A DNA stretch of 64,000 nucleotides from Gammaproteobacteria bacterium (GTDB lineage Bacteria > Pseudomonadota > Gammaproteobacteria > Arenicellales > Poriferihabitantaceae), in the NCBI GenBank assembly GCA_024644945.1, contig JAHEGU010000004.1, positions 60,895-124,894 of the forward strand, in the 5' to 3' direction. Position numbers and translations under genes: made by a program. Shown here piece by piece: positions 38,281 to 47,523 of the stretch (position 1 is its first letter; each line of letters opens with the position of its first letter). Below the pieces are notes generated by a model that did not search any database, was not told the origin of the DNA, and was given only the letters and a program-made list of their open reading frames with translations.

Positions 38281-38382
38281 ATGCGACAGATGAACAGTAT
38301 TTTTATAAGGGTGGGCGTCGCATATGTAGGCGCGATCACGATTTTCACATTATTGTTGACACAAATTCAAGCCACAATTTAA
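38281..38382 (+). CDS. 33-aa membrane-type small protein upstream of DUF1127
   Basis: ATG at 38281 is preceded by a strong Shine-Dalgarno (TTAGGAGTA) and encodes 33 residues with one hydrophobic helix (VGVAYVGAITIFTLLLTQIQATI). It ends two bases before the DUF1127 ATG, so both are read from the promoter at 38188. The ribosome site and spacing support translation. I do not recognise it; it may be a small membrane protein or a coupling leader peptide. Confidence 0.6.
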   Translation: MRQMNSIFIRVGVAYVGAITIFTLLLTQIQATI

Positions 38383-38384
38383 TC

Positions 38385-38672
38385 ATGAGTAATATTGCAA
38401 ACATATCTCCTTCGAAAAACGTAGTAAAGGGCACGTTTCGACGAAATATCGTGATCCGAGCGTGGCATAGGCTCTCGGCTTGGAATCAAAGACGGCTCGC
38501 TATCCGAGAACTTAACGCAATGTCAGACTCGTTGTTACGCGATCTCGGAATCGAGCGTTTCCAAATTTCTGATGTGGTTAACCATCGTGGCGAATTCTCT
38601 GATTTGAGAGCGGTTAAACCAGAGACAATTTTTGAAGTGGCAGTAGATCCGTTACACAAGGCAGCCGCTTAA
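38385..38672 (+). CDS. DUF1127 family protein (YjiS-like)
   Basis: 95-aa basic protein with the DUF1127 core RAWHRLSAWNQRRLAIRELNAMSDSLLRDLGIERFQI at about residues 25-62. In other bacteria small DUF1127 proteins have been linked to RNA binding and to phosphate and carbon metabolism; the role of this longer one is unknown. Divergent from a LysR gene, which probably controls it, and closed by a strong terminator 33 bases later. Confidence 0.85.
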   Translation: MSNIANISPSKNVVKGTFRRNIVIRAWHRLSAWNQRRLAIRELNAMSDSLLRDLGIERFQISDVVNHRGEFSDLRAVKPETIFEVAVDPLHKAAA

Positions 38673-38705
38673 GACCAGTTTTATTCCTCCATTGGTGTTT
38701 ATTGA

Positions 38706-38731
38706 GGCCCTCTCCCGAGGGCCTTTTTTTT
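38706..38731 (+). terminator. Rho-independent terminator after DUF1127
   Basis: GGCCCTC (38706-38712) pairs with GAGGGCC (38717-38723) around a 4-base loop and is followed by eight T. Confidence 0.85.
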
Positions 38732-38747
38732 GGCCAGGATGGCCGGA

Positions 38748-38803
38748 ATACCGCGATCGCAAGGATGCGAAAGAGCGGTATCCTCCGAACCGCCCACTAT
38801 CCA
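38748..38803. repeat. REP-like hairpin repeat, copy 1
   Basis: ATACCGC (38748-38754) and GCGGTAT (38775-38781) form a stem, with inner TCGCA/TGCGA pairing, followed by a 22-base conserved tail. 47 of 56 positions match copy 2 by my count. Confidence 0.65.
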
Positions 38804-38845
38804 ATGGACATTATAGAAGCTGTTGAGAAACTTCCCATATGGGGT

Positions 38846-38901
38846 ATACCGCGATCGCGATGACGCCAAAGAGCGGTATTCTCCGAGCTGCCCGCTAACC
38901 A
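38846..38901. repeat. REP-like hairpin repeat, copy 2
   Basis: The same outer stem, ATACCGC (38846-38852) with GCGGTAT (38873-38879). Inner bases differ but still allow a GCG/CGC pairing. Lies 98 bases from copy 1 in the same orientation. Confidence 0.65.
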
Positions 38902-39077
38902 GCAACCAACCGAAGGTCAGCAGTAATGCTTGCACATTGTTACTTTATACTTAGCGCAGCAATGGTTGTCAGGCGTGAGATAGCTTGTGGAACCTGAAAT
39001 CGGACATCTGAGTCGGTGCCTGTCATAGTGCCACGGGCTACTGCTAAAATCTGATTTATACTTCTTTTCTGTTACTC

Positions 39078-39491
39078 ATGCTCTGGATTAAAGCTTTTCA
39101 TATCATTTTTATGGTGACCTGGTTTGCTGGCCTGTTCTACCTTCCAAGACTATTCGTCTATCATGCGATGAGCGTAGACGAGATCAGCAACGAGCGTTTT
39201 AAAGTGATGGAAAGAAAGCTTTTCTTTGGAATCATGACCCCAGGGGGTATCATCACCTTGGCGCTGGGAATCTGGTTGTGGCTTGGCTATGGCTTTAGCG
39301 GACAGTGGATGATGTGGAAGCTGGTTTTGGTGGTATTACTTGTGATTTATCACGTATGGTGTCTGCTGGCTCTAAGAGCGTTCCGTGAAGATAGAAATAA
39401 ACGCAGTCATACGTTTTACCGTTTCATGAATGAATTGCCTGTTTTAGGATTGGTGGGAATTATATTGCTGGTGACATTGAAACCTTCATAG
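39078..39491 (+). CDS. hemJ: HemJ-type protoporphyrinogen IX oxidase
   Basis: Membrane haem-synthesis enzyme that oxidises protoporphyrinogen IX. The N-terminal [25 protein letters not shown] includes the conserved His, and [20 protein letters not shown] and [13 protein letters not shown] follow. Four hydrophobic segments, 137 aa. Two bases precede the TTG of trmL. Confidence 0.91.
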   Translation: MLWIKAFHIIFMVTWFAGLFYLPRLFVYHAMSVDEISNERFKVMERKLFFGIMTPGGIITLALGIWLWLGYGFSGQWMMWKLVLVVLLVIYHVWCLLALRAFREDRNKRSHTFYRFMNELPVLGLVGIILLVTLKPS

Positions 39492-39493
39492 CA

Positions 39494-39964
39494 TTGTTTT
39501 CAGTCGTACTACATCAACCACAAATACCTCCAAATACTGGCAATATTATTCGTCTCTGTGCCAATACTGGGTGCAGGCTTCATTTGATTGAGCCTCTTGG
39601 CTTCAGTTTGGACGAAAAACATATGCGAAGGGCCGGTTTGGATTATCACCAGCTAACTCAGGTCAGTACATGGAAAGATTGGCTAGCGTTCACCTCTAAT
39701 ATTCAACCTAGATTAGTGTCGTTTTCCACACGTAACGTACGACCATACACTGATTTTGAATTTCAGCCCGATGATGCGCTGTTGTTCGGTTCAGAAACAC
39801 GTGGTTTGCCAGATGACATTCTAAATCAGTTAAATCCAGAACGTAGATTGTGTATACCCATGCAGGCAGAAAATCGAAGTCTTAATTTGTCAAATTGCGT
39901 AGCCATTGCCGTTTACGAGGCGTGGCGTCAGCAGGGCTTCGTGGGATCAAAGACAGGCCTTTGA
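39494..39964 (+). CDS. trmL: tRNA (cytidine/uridine-34 2'-O)-methyltransferase
   Basis: SPOUT methyltransferase that modifies the wobble base of leucine tRNAs. N-terminal [24 protein letters not shown] and the trefoil-knot motifs [13 protein letters not shown] and [23 protein letters not shown] match TrmL. 156 aa. TTG start, chosen by alignment to the family N-terminus. Convergent with gpsA. Confidence 0.95.
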   Translation: MFSVVLHQPQIPPNTGNIIRLCANTGCRLHLIEPLGFSLDEKHMRRAGLDYHQLTQVSTWKDWLAFTSNIQPRLVSFSTRNVRPYTDFEFQPDDALLFGSETRGLPDDILNQLNPERRLCIPMQAENRSLNLSNCVAIAVYEAWRQQGFVGSKTGL

Positions 39965-39991
39965 TTTCTATATTATGAATAGGACAAGCAC

Positions 39992-41017
39992 TTAACCTTT
40001 TTCTGCCCGTGGTTCACGTCTGAGAAGATGGCGCACTGCGGCATCCGGTGAAAGGTCATGGTAAAGAACCTGGTAGACCTGTTCGGTGATTGGCATTTCA
40101 ATATTCATCTCCTTTGCTTTGTTAAACACCTCTTTTGTAGTCTGAATACCTTCAATTTCCTGCCCAATTTCTTCAATGACTTTTGCGGCTGGTCGCCCGG
40201 TGCCGATGCCCAGGCCGAAGCGCCGATTTCTTGACTGATTGTCGGTACAGGTCAATATAAGGTCACCAACACCAGTCAGCCCGTTAAATGTTTCTATCTG
40301 GCCACCCATCGCGCGGCCAAGCCTGATCATCTCGGCAAGTCCGCGGGTGATCAGTGCAGCGCGTGCGTTAGCACCATACCCCAGCCCATCACTGATACCG
40401 GTCGCAATTGCCATGACGTTTTTTACCGCGCCCCCAATCTGAACACCCACTAAGTCATTACTGAAGTAGACCCTGGTGGTCGGAGTACGGAACCAATGTG
40501 CCAGTGTCTCGGCATTTTGTCGTGTGCGACAAGCCAGGGTTAACCCAGTGGGCAGGCCGGCGGCTGTTTCAGTTGCAAAGCTAGGCCCGGAAATAACACC
40601 GTAAGCTCGATTGACTGGAAAAATTTCAGACACAACCTCGCTCAACAAGGCTCCAGAACCTGGGTCAAATCCTTTGGTTCCCCAGATTATCGTTGCCTTT
40701 TCAGGGTCCAATCCTTGGTCGATAATAGATTCTCGCAGGCTTTCGACGGTTTTTCGAAATGCATGGCTCGGTACCACGACTAGAATATTAAGCGAAGGAT
40801 CGATTAATTCATCAAAATCCTTGCTGATTTCGAGGTTTTGGGGGAAAGGTATATCCGGCAGGTAACGTCTATTACGGCGGTTTTGTGATAACTCCTTGTA
40901 GCTATTACGTCCCCAAAGCTTAACTGTAGTCAGGTTCCTGGTAAGCAATATTGCCAGCGCTGTGCCCCAAGACCCGGCGCCGATAACCGAAATACTGGCC
41001 CCGGGATTTTTGGTCAA
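39992..41017 (-). CDS. gpsA: Glycerol-3-phosphate dehydrogenase [NAD(P)+]
   Basis: Makes sn-glycerol 3-phosphate for phospholipids. Rossmann loop SVIGAGSWGTALAILL, the catalytic region GGAVKNVMAIATGISDGLGYGANARAALITRGLAEM and GLTGVGDLILTCTDNQSRNRRFG are present. 341 aa. Starts in the last codons of secB (ATGA), the standard secB-gpsA order. Confidence 0.96.
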   Translation of the reverse strand: MTKNPGASISVIGAGSWGTALAILLTRNLTTVKLWGRNSYKELSQNRRNRRYLPDIPFPQNLEISKDFDELIDPSLNILVVVPSHAFRKTVESLRESIIDQGLDPEKATIIWGTKGFDPGSGALLSEVVSEIFPVNRAYGVISGPSFATETAAGLPTGLTLACRTRQNAETLAHWFRTPTTRVYFSNDLVGVQIGGAVKNVMAIATGISDGLGYGANARAALITRGLAEMIRLGRAMGGQIETFNGLTGVGDLILTCTDNQSRNRRFGLGIGTGRPAAKVIEEIGQEIEGIQTTKEVFNKAKEMNIEMPITEQVYQVLYHDLSPDAAVRHLLRREPRAEKG

Positions 41018-41487
41018 CGGGTTTCTGCTGGCGAGTCTGCCGATCCGGCAGTTTCCTGTTCGAGTTTTTTGCGATAAACACTCTCGAAATCGACTGGGGT
41101 AATCAGCATCTGAGGAAATCCACCTTTAGAGACAAGGCTTGCTATTTCCTCTCTAGCGAATGGAAGCAACATATGTGGACACCCAATTTGTATTAACAGT
41201 TCTTTTTGATTATCGTCATTAGCTTTAATCTCAAATACACCGGCTTGCCGGACTTCCACAAGAAACATCGAAGCGCCGTCCCGGGTAGCGGTTGCGGTAA
41301 TTTGCAGCACCACTTCAAAAAACCTGCCGTCGTCGTCAATAGCGGTACTGCTGATATCCAGATTCATTTCAATATCCGGATTGACAGCAGTCTGCTGGAA
41401 TACGCCGGGTGAGCCCGGTGATTCGAACGAAGCATCTTTCAAGTAAATTTTCTTGGGTGTGAGGCGGGGACGATTGATGTCGGACAT
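41014..41487 (-). CDS. secB: SecB export chaperone
   Basis: Tetrameric chaperone that keeps preproteins unfolded for SecA. KKIYLKDASFESPGSPGVFQ at the N-terminus and CPHMLLPFAREEIASLVSKGGFP near the C-terminus identify it. 157 aa. In many relatives grxC precedes secB; here only 51 bases separate it from the rhodanese gene, and grxC is absent. Confidence 0.95.
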   Translation of the reverse strand: MSDINRPRLTPKKIYLKDASFESPGSPGVFQQTAVNPDIEMNLDISSTAIDDDGRFFEVVLQITATATRDGASMFLVEVRQAGVFEIKANDDNQKELLIQIGCPHMLLPFAREEIASLVSKGGFPQMLITPVDFESVYRKKLEQETAGSADSPAETR

Positions 41488-41538
41488 GGTTGGTTTAGCT
41501 GGTGCTGATTTCGGAGGATCGAGATTGGTGGGTCGGCT

Positions 41539-41958
41539 TTAACTTCTGATGAGCGGAAGATTCTCTTTACTCCAGGAGGTTACTCCCCCATCTAGAACAT
41601 AGAGATCGCTGAACTCGTTCTTTTTTAGAATGCTGGCTGCCTTCGATGCGCGTGCTCCGTTTTGACAGATAATTATCAGAGGTTTGCCGCGATGTTTGTT
41701 AAGTTTTTTGAGATTGTCCTGCATTGATTCAACCGGAAGACTCAGCGACTGTTCGATGTGACCCTTGTCATACTCGTCTTTGCTGCGCACATCCACCACT
41801 ACCGCGGATTGCCTGGCTTGAATTTGAGGCAGTTGCCCCGGAGAAATTTTGGTTGCGCCTCCAGTAGTGCGGTTCAGTGGATCTAATGCCATCAGCAGCA
41901 GAATAGCAGCCAGCATAGCAAACAGATACCAGTTCTCAATTGCGAATTCTAGAAACAT
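41539..41958 (-). CDS. Membrane-anchored rhodanese-like protein (YibN-like)
   Basis: 139 aa with an N-terminal membrane anchor (about residues 8-24) and one rhodanese domain. The active-site loop is CQNGARASKAA, with Cys as the sulfur acceptor, after VVDVRSKDEYDKGHIEQSLSLP. Position upstream of secB matches YibN. Probably a sulfur or redox-handling protein at the inner membrane. Confidence 0.9.
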   Translation of the reverse strand: MFLEFAIENWYLFAMLAAILLLMALDPLNRTTGGATKISPGQLPQIQARQSAVVVDVRSKDEYDKGHIEQSLSLPVESMQDNLKKLNKHRGKPLIIICQNGARASKAASILKKNEFSDLYVLDGGVTSWSKENLPLIRS

Positions 41959-42127
41959 CGGGTTTATCGGAGTGTGCTCTTTTCTGATTTGGCTGCGGAT
42001 TTTAACCCAACCCGCAGGATGCGCCCATCATTATCCTTTGACAGTTCTATTACAGATATAACGCAGTTTAGGTAAATCGGATGGTCATCCATCGTTTGGG
42101 ATTAACTCGGTCAATTATAATGGAGGT

Positions 42128-43378
42128 ATGCTGAAAAGAGCTGTTCTCATTCTTATATTGCTGGCCGGGGGTTTACCCGATGCTAAGGCCAGCGAATTAA
42201 CCCGATCTTCGGCAGAACTGGGAACCTTGCAGAAAAATATCCGAATTTTGCAGCAGCAACTCGCTTCCGGGCGCAAAGAAGAGGATGTTGTGACCGCGGA
42301 CCTGGATCGCGCAGAACAAGACCTTGTTCAATTGAATTCGGAGATTCGCGTTCAAACTGCTGCGCGAAATTCGCTTAACGATGAAATTTCGCTACTGGAG
42401 CGGCGTGCGGAGGAACTTAGCTATCGGCAGGTTGAAGCGATTTCACAACTTGGAGGTTTAATGCGCAGTATCTATATTATGGGTCGGCAAAGTGGTCTTC
42501 GGATGCTTGTCAACCAGCAGGACCCCCATGCCGCAGCGCGTCGGCTGACAATGTTTCGATATGTGACTACAGCGAAAAACCAGCAAATGCAGGATATCGC
42601 CAATTTGTATCAGCAGATCGTTGTTAATCGAACACTTACTGATGAAAAAAGGCGGGACTTCGAAACTGCTTTATCCAAACTGGAGCAATATCAACGTAAA
42701 CTGAAGGTTAGGGAAAATGCGCGAGCCGAGCAGCTGGCTAAAATACGCCGGGCTCTTGCTGCTGATGAATCTAAAATCGTGCTTTACAAGGAACGAGAGA
42801 AAGCATTGAAATTACTCCTAGCTAATTTGGTGCGGGTGCCCAAAGTGGAGCCTAAGAAGACATCTGCATCGATAGAAAAGGTAAAGGACGTAGCAAAGGC
42901 AGATAGCCCCGAAATAAAAGTTGCGCCGAAGCGGGGATCGGATGGCGCGCCAGGAATTCAGCAAAATGTGCAAAGGGTATTGGCTGGATTTGAGAATAAT
43001 CGAGGTAAGTTATCCTTGCCCCTTGAAGCCGCCGTTCGTGCTAAGTTTGGTCAGAAAAAGCCAGAGAGTGGATTGCGCTGGGAAGGAGTATTGTTCAATT
43101 CCCAGGAAGGCCAATCAGTTCGTGTGATATACCCGGGACAGGTGGTCTTCTCCGATTGGTTTCGGGGATATGGACAACTCATGGTGGTAGATCATGGTCA
43201 GGGCTATATGAGCCTTTACGGCCATAACCAGGCTTTGCGGGCTGGTGTTGGGGATATCGTACAGGCGCAGCAGGTTATCGCTATGGCGAGTGAGGCAGGT
43301 CAAAGCCCTTCACCCGGAGTTTATTTTGAAATTAGACATAACGGAAACCCTGATGATCCGCTAAAATGGTGCCGTTAA
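42128..43378 (+). CDS. envC: EnvC-like murein hydrolase activator
   Basis: Periplasmic activator of division amidases (AmiA/B), recruited by FtsEX. A signal peptide over about residues 1-21 (ends near AKA), long coiled coils at about 25-240, and a degenerate LytM/M23 domain at the C-terminus (VDHGQGYMSLYGHNQAL, PSPGVYFEIRHNGNP). The M23 zinc ligands are incomplete, as in EnvC. 416 aa. Upstream of ctpA as in many gammaproteobacteria. Confidence 0.92.
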   Translation: MLKRAVLILILLAGGLPDAKASELTRSSAELGTLQKNIRILQQQLASGRKEEDVVTADLDRAEQDLVQLNSEIRVQTAARNSLNDEISLLERRAEELSYRQVEAISQLGGLMRSIYIMGRQSGLRMLVNQQDPHAAARRLTMFRYVTTAKNQQMQDIANLYQQIVVNRTLTDEKRRDFETALSKLEQYQRKLKVRENARAEQLAKIRRALAADESKIVLYKEREKALKLLLANLVRVPKVEPKKTSASIEKVKDVAKADSPEIKVAPKRGSDGAPGIQQNVQRVLAGFENNRGKLSLPLEAAVRAKFGQKKPESGLRWEGVLFNSQEGQSVRVIYPGQVVFSDWFRGYGQLMVVDHGQGYMSLYGHNQALRAGVGDIVQAQQVIAMASEAGQSPSPGVYFEIRHNGNPDDPLKWCR

Positions 43379-43469
43379 GAACACTCCTGTTGAGTAAAGC
43401 AGCGCCTTGGTTTGAACCAGTAATGGAGCTCGGCGTCTTATAGGAATATCATAATCTTATAGTAAACAA

Positions 43470-44807
43470 ATGGGTCCCTTTAAACAATTTACACGCCTTC
43501 TGACGAGCATATTCACGGCTGCCAGCCTGTCGTCCATGGTCTATGCTCAGGATAAGGCAGAAAACGAACCGTTACCTCTTGATGAGTTGCAGGTGTTTGC
43601 GGAGGTGTTCGGAAAGATCAAGAACGAGTATGTAGACGAAGCCAGCGATGTTGATTTGCTTCGCGATGCTATCCAGGGAATGCTTAGTGGTCTTGATCCC
43701 CATTCAACTTTTCTCGAACCGGATGCATTTAGGGATATCAGAATTTCCACTGAAGGTAAATTCGGAGGTCTTGGAATTGAAGTTACGACAGAAGATGGGT
43801 TGATTAAAGTCGTGGCGCCTATTGACGGTACGCCAGCCGCGGATGCGGACATCCGCTCGGGTGATATTATTGTAATGATAGACGGCAAGCCGGTGCGGGG
43901 CATGGATCTGCGCGACGCTGTTGACAGTATGCGCGGCGAACCGGGTACCCAGATTTTGCTCACAATATCCCGGCAAGACACTCCAGAGTTAATAGAAATA
44001 CCCCTGATCAGGGCAATTATAAAAGTTGCCAGCGTGCGTGGCGAAATGCTTGAAGATGGTTTTGGATACGCAAGAATTTCAAGTTTTCAAAGCGGAACTG
44101 CCAACAACCTTCGTACACAGATCGATAAACTATTGAAGCGCAACGACGGTGAGCTCGATGGTTTAATTCTGGATTTGAGGAATAATCCAGGAGGGGTTCT
44201 CAATGGTGCGGTTGATGTGAGCGATCATTTTCTGGAGCAAGGCAGTATCGTGGCGACTCGAGGAAGGGACAGTACAGCGGATACAAGCTATCGGGCAAGG
44301 CCAGGAGATATCCTGGACGGTGCGCCGCTAGTAGTGTTGGTTAATGGTGGTTCCGCGTCAGCCTCGGAAATTGTCGCAGGAGCACTACAAGACCACGAGC
44401 GTGCAATTATTATGGGCACCCGAACTTTCGGCAAAGGATCTGTGCAAACAGTGATCCCCATGAACAATGGCGGAGCGCTTAAGCTCACCACCGCACGCTA
44501 TTACACTCCAAATGATAGGTCGATCCAAGCTCGAGGTATCGAACCTGATATTGAGGTCAAGCAACGAGAGATTTCTGAGCCCGGGCAGGGTGGAAAAATG
44601 GTCAGAGAGTCAGATCTTGCTGGTCACTTGAGCAACGGCGGTGATGCAGACGACTTCGAGGATGAAACTGAGGCGACAAAAGGTTCGACAAAAGAAAGGT
44701 TAGAACCTTCCGAACTGATCAAGCAAGACTATCAGCTGAGTGAGGCTCTTAATTTGCTGAAAGGTATGAGTCTAGTGCGCAGCAGACTGATGGCAGAGCC
44801 GAACTAA
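43470..44807 (+). CDS. ctpA: C-terminal processing peptidase (S41)
   Basis: Periplasmic serine protease that trims murein hydrolases and other targets. Signal peptide about residues 1-26 (ends near VYAQ), PDZ domain around 90-175 (GGLGIEVTTEDGLIKVV, GDIIVMIDG), and the S41 core with catalytic Ser in NGGSASASEIVAGAL and Lys in TRTFGKGSVQT. 445 aa. The four-base overlap with the small leftward gene after it is convergent. Confidence 0.94.
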   Translation: MGPFKQFTRLLTSIFTAASLSSMVYAQDKAENEPLPLDELQVFAEVFGKIKNEYVDEASDVDLLRDAIQGMLSGLDPHSTFLEPDAFRDIRISTEGKFGGLGIEVTTEDGLIKVVAPIDGTPAADADIRSGDIIVMIDGKPVRGMDLRDAVDSMRGEPGTQILLTISRQDTPELIEIPLIRAIIKVASVRGEMLEDGFGYARISSFQSGTANNLRTQIDKLLKRNDGELDGLILDLRNNPGGVLNGAVDVSDHFLEQGSIVATRGRDSTADTSYRARPGDILDGAPLVVLVNGGSASASEIVAGALQDHERAIIMGTRTFGKGSVQTVIPMNNGGALKLTTARYYTPNDRSIQARGIEPDIEVKQREISEPGQGGKMVRESDLAGHLSNGGDADDFEDETEATKGSTKERLEPSELIKQDYQLSEALNLLKGMSLVRSRLMAEPN

Positions 44808-45055
44808 GGCTCACGTTTTTTCTCTCTGCGCCGTTGTTTCTTTTTTCGTAGCCACAGGATAATGCTCAGATATCCTTTGCGTGCCCACTGAAAATCGATT
44901 GAAAGGACTAGCAGACCTAACGGGATCATCCAAAATCCAAGTACAGGAAGTGCTCCAAGCAGCCCGCCAATTAGTAGCAACACCCCTACGGTCACTCGCA
45001 CCGCGGATGACATTGACCGCATACGGTTTTTAATGGGCTTTAGCCTGCGGTGCAC
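44804..45055 (-). CDS. Small two-TM membrane protein (PGPGW-like)
   Basis: 83 aa, with two hydrophobic segments (VTVGVLLLIGGLLGALPVLG and FWMIPLGLLVLSIDF) and a very basic C-terminal tail. The layout and the ending LSIDFQWARK resemble the PGPGW transmembrane family, although the PGPGW core itself reads LPVLGFW. Function unknown. Confidence 0.65.
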   Translation of the reverse strand: MHRRLKPIKNRMRSMSSAVRVTVGVLLLIGGLLGALPVLGFWMIPLGLLVLSIDFQWARKGYLSIILWLRKKKQRRREKKREP

Positions 45056-45127
45056 TGATGGGTGTTCTCCACTTGAATGGTATAGGATATGATTATTGCC
45101 CGGTGGGCGTCACGCTGTTGAATATCT

Positions 45128-45967
45128 ATGCACTTGGATTTTACTAAAATGCAATCTCTTGGAAACGATTTTGTTGTGCTGGATGGCGTGTCTCGAGAGC
45201 TTCAGATTTCCCCAGATGTGGCGCGCATGCTGGCAGACCGTCACTTCGGTGTTGGATGTGATCAGGTGCTGCTGGCGGAGTCGGGCACCGATGCGGATTT
45301 TCGCTTTCGAATTTTCAACCATGACGGTAGTGAAGTTGAACAATGTGGAAACGGCGCGCGGTGTATGGCGCGTTTTCTGCACCTCAAGGGGCTGACCACA
45401 AAGATAGAAATATCGGTACAAACCATGAATGCGCGCATGATGCTCAAGATCAGAGAAAACGGAGAAGTAACTGTTGAAATGGGCGTCCCGGAATTCGAAC
45501 CACTGAATATCCCTTTCGAGGCTGAACGGAGGTCGGACGTATATACTTTAACCTTGGATACTCAGACAATCGAAATTGCAACCCTGGCGATTGGAAACCC
45601 ACACGCGATTACTGAAGTTGTGGATATCAAAAAAGCCGATGTTGCTGAACTGGGCCCGCAAATTGAGAATCATCCCAGGTTTCCAGCAAGGGTAAACGCT
45701 GGCTTCATGCAGATACTTTCGCCCGATCATATTCGGCTTAGAGTGCACGAGCGCGGTGTTGGGGAAACCCTCGGTTGTGGCAGCGGTGCATGTGCAGCTG
45801 TGGTTGCAGGTATTATGGCTGGGCGACTTGACCAATCTGTCGAAGTGAGCCTGCCGGGTGGAAGCGCTAGAGTAAACTGGACGGGGCCCGGAAATCCCGT
45901 ATATTTGAGTGGTCCCGCTGAAACTGTTTTCTCGGGCGAGATAAATCTTAGCGATTCTCGCCACTAA
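45128..45967 (+). CDS. dapF: Diaminopimelate epimerase
   Basis: Converts LL-DAP to meso-DAP for lysine and peptidoglycan. Both catalytic cysteines are seen: QCGNGARCMARF and GCGSGACAAVV. N-terminal FTKMQSLGNDFVVLD. 279 aa. It is followed by DUF484 and xerC as in E. coli and Pseudomonas. Confidence 0.96.
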   Translation: MHLDFTKMQSLGNDFVVLDGVSRELQISPDVARMLADRHFGVGCDQVLLAESGTDADFRFRIFNHDGSEVEQCGNGARCMARFLHLKGLTTKIEISVQTMNARMMLKIRENGEVTVEMGVPEFEPLNIPFEAERRSDVYTLTLDTQTIEIATLAIGNPHAITEVVDIKKADVAELGPQIENHPRFPARVNAGFMQILSPDHIRLRVHERGVGETLGCGSGACAAVVAGIMAGRLDQSVEVSLPGGSARVNWTGPGNPVYLSGPAETVFSGEINLSDSRH

Positions 45968-45994
45968 TCCAACAACGGTTAGTTAGAACAACAA

Positions 45995-46603
45995 ATGATT
46001 AAATCTGAAGAAGTTGCCGAGTATCTGAAGAAAAACCCCGCATTTTTCGATGAACATCAAGACGTATTAGCCGAAATTCAGCTTGGTGCTGACCAGCAAC
46101 CCTTTCATCAACGACAGGTCGAAGTGCTAAAGGAACGACACTCCGCCGAACAGGCTCGTTTTGAGATGGTTGTAGACTCCGCTCGCAGTAATCAGGAATT
46201 GGAACAAAGTCTGCACGAGTTGGCCCAAAGACTGTTGAGCGAGAAGCAGGATGGTTCCTTATCTGCTGAAAATATAGTTACCAGTCATTTTGCTCTCAAG
46301 CACGCAAAAGTATGTTTAGATGGAGAGCAGTTCGGTGATGATCTTGACCTAATGAAGAAGAGAGTCGCGCATGGTGCCAGCGTTTGTGACGACCGAATTT
46401 CAAGTCAGTTGCTTGAAGCACTTTTTGGTGAGGAAAACGGAGTCGAGTCCTGTGCTTTCGTGCCGCTCAATCATGCAGGCAAAGGCCTTGGAGTGTTGGT
46501 TCTGGGGGCTGAAGAAGGCCAACGTTTCCAGCCGGGAATGGGAACTATTTACCTGGATAGGATTGGTCAGCTGGTGGGCGCATTCCTGTCTCGTATCTGC
46601 TGA
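45995..46603 (+). CDS. DUF484 family protein
   Basis: 202 aa with the DUF484 opening EEVAEYLKKNPAFFDEHQDVLAEI, then QRQVEVLKERH, and a GAF-like C-terminal half. It lies between dapF and xerC in most gammaproteobacteria; the function is unknown. Confidence 0.9.
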   Translation: MIKSEEVAEYLKKNPAFFDEHQDVLAEIQLGADQQPFHQRQVEVLKERHSAEQARFEMVVDSARSNQELEQSLHELAQRLLSEKQDGSLSAENIVTSHFALKHAKVCLDGEQFGDDLDLMKKRVAHGASVCDDRISSQLLEALFGEENGVESCAFVPLNHAGKGLGVLVLGAEEGQRFQPGMGTIYLDRIGQLVGAFLSRIC

Positions 46604-46611
46604 GTTTTTCT

Positions 46612-47523
46612 TTGTCCAGGGCGACCGCTTATATTGATCAGTACATAGACTACCTGGCCAAGGAGCGTCGGCTTTCAGCACATACAATTGATGCATATCG
46701 GCGAGATTTGGATAAACTCTACCGCTATCTGATCGGATGTGGTTACGATCAGTGGCACAAACTGTCGATTAAGCATGCCCGCCGCTATCCGGCACAACTG
46801 AACAAAAGTGGACTGGCTGGCAGCAGTATCCAGCGCATGTTATCGGCCTCCAGGTCGTTTTATCGGTTCCTGATATCCCAAGGTGAAGCGCAAAGCAATC
46901 CATTTGCAGCCGTTAGTGCACCGAAACACCCCAAAAAATTGCCCGCCACTTTGAGTGTCGACGAAATTAGTGGGCTCTTAGAAAATCATGACGGAAGTCC
47001 TGATGCGCTGCGGGATCGCGCTATTCTGGAGCTCCTTTATTCGTCAGGCCTGCGCTTGTCAGAGCTTGCCGGACTGGAAGTTGATGGCGTGGATCTATTA
47101 CAGGGTGAGGTGCGTGTGGTTGGCAAAGGCAATAAAGAGAGAATCGTTCCAGTAGGTTCAAAAGCAGTGTCAGCGCTTCGACAATGGCTTGAGCACAGAC
47201 CGAGAATGGCAGACAAAGATGAGCGAGCCATGTTCGTTAATCAGCAGGGCAAACGATTGAGTAATCGTGGAATTCAATACCGAATTGAACGTTGGGCCAA
47301 AAAATATGGGCTAGGACGTCACTTACACCCCCATATGCTTCGGCATTCATTTGCTAGTCACGTACTCGAGTCAAGTGGTGATTTACGATCTGTCCAGGAA
47401 ATGTTAGGTCATGCTGATATCAGCACTACGCAGATTTATACACATCTGGACTTTCAACACTTGGCTGATATTTATGACAAGGCCCATCCACGGGCAAAAC
47501 GAAAACCTGGAGATGAGAGGTAA
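46612..47523 (+). CDS. xerC: Tyrosine recombinase XerC
   Basis: Resolves chromosome dimers at dif with XerD. The N-terminal SAM-like core-binding domain (YIDYLAKERRLSAHTIDAYRRDL) and the catalytic domain with Arg in YSSGLRLSELAGL, Lys in VVGKGNKERIVPV, HMLRHSFASH, LGHADIST and Tyr in TQIYTH are complete. 303 aa. TTG start. Genomic position, not an integron context, supports XerC. Confidence 0.94.
   Translation: MSRATAYIDQYIDYLAKERRLSAHTIDAYRRDLDKLYRYLIGCGYDQWHKLSIKHARRYPAQLNKSGLAGSSIQRMLSASRSFYRFLISQGEAQSNPFAAVSAPKHPKKLPATLSVDEISGLLENHDGSPDALRDRAILELLYSSGLRLSELAGLEVDGVDLLQGEVRVVGKGNKERIVPVGSKAVSALRQWLEHRPRMADKDERAMFVNQQGKRLSNRGIQYRIERWAKKYGLGRHLHPHMLRHSFASHVLESSGDLRSVQEMLGHADISTTQIYTHLDFQHLADIYDKAHPRAKRKPGDER

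Larger units (their letters stand above)
38673..39077. other. 405-base gap between DUF1127 and hemJ
   Basis: Holds a terminator (38706-38731), two copies of a hairpin repeat (38748-38803 and 38846-38901) and about 170 bases before hemJ in which I see nothing convincing. Confidence 0.7.

Noticed and set aside
42038..42062. Promoter TTGACA upstream of envC
   Set aside because: The -35 is perfect, but the only TATAAC-like -10 is 13 bases away, too close for sigma-70.
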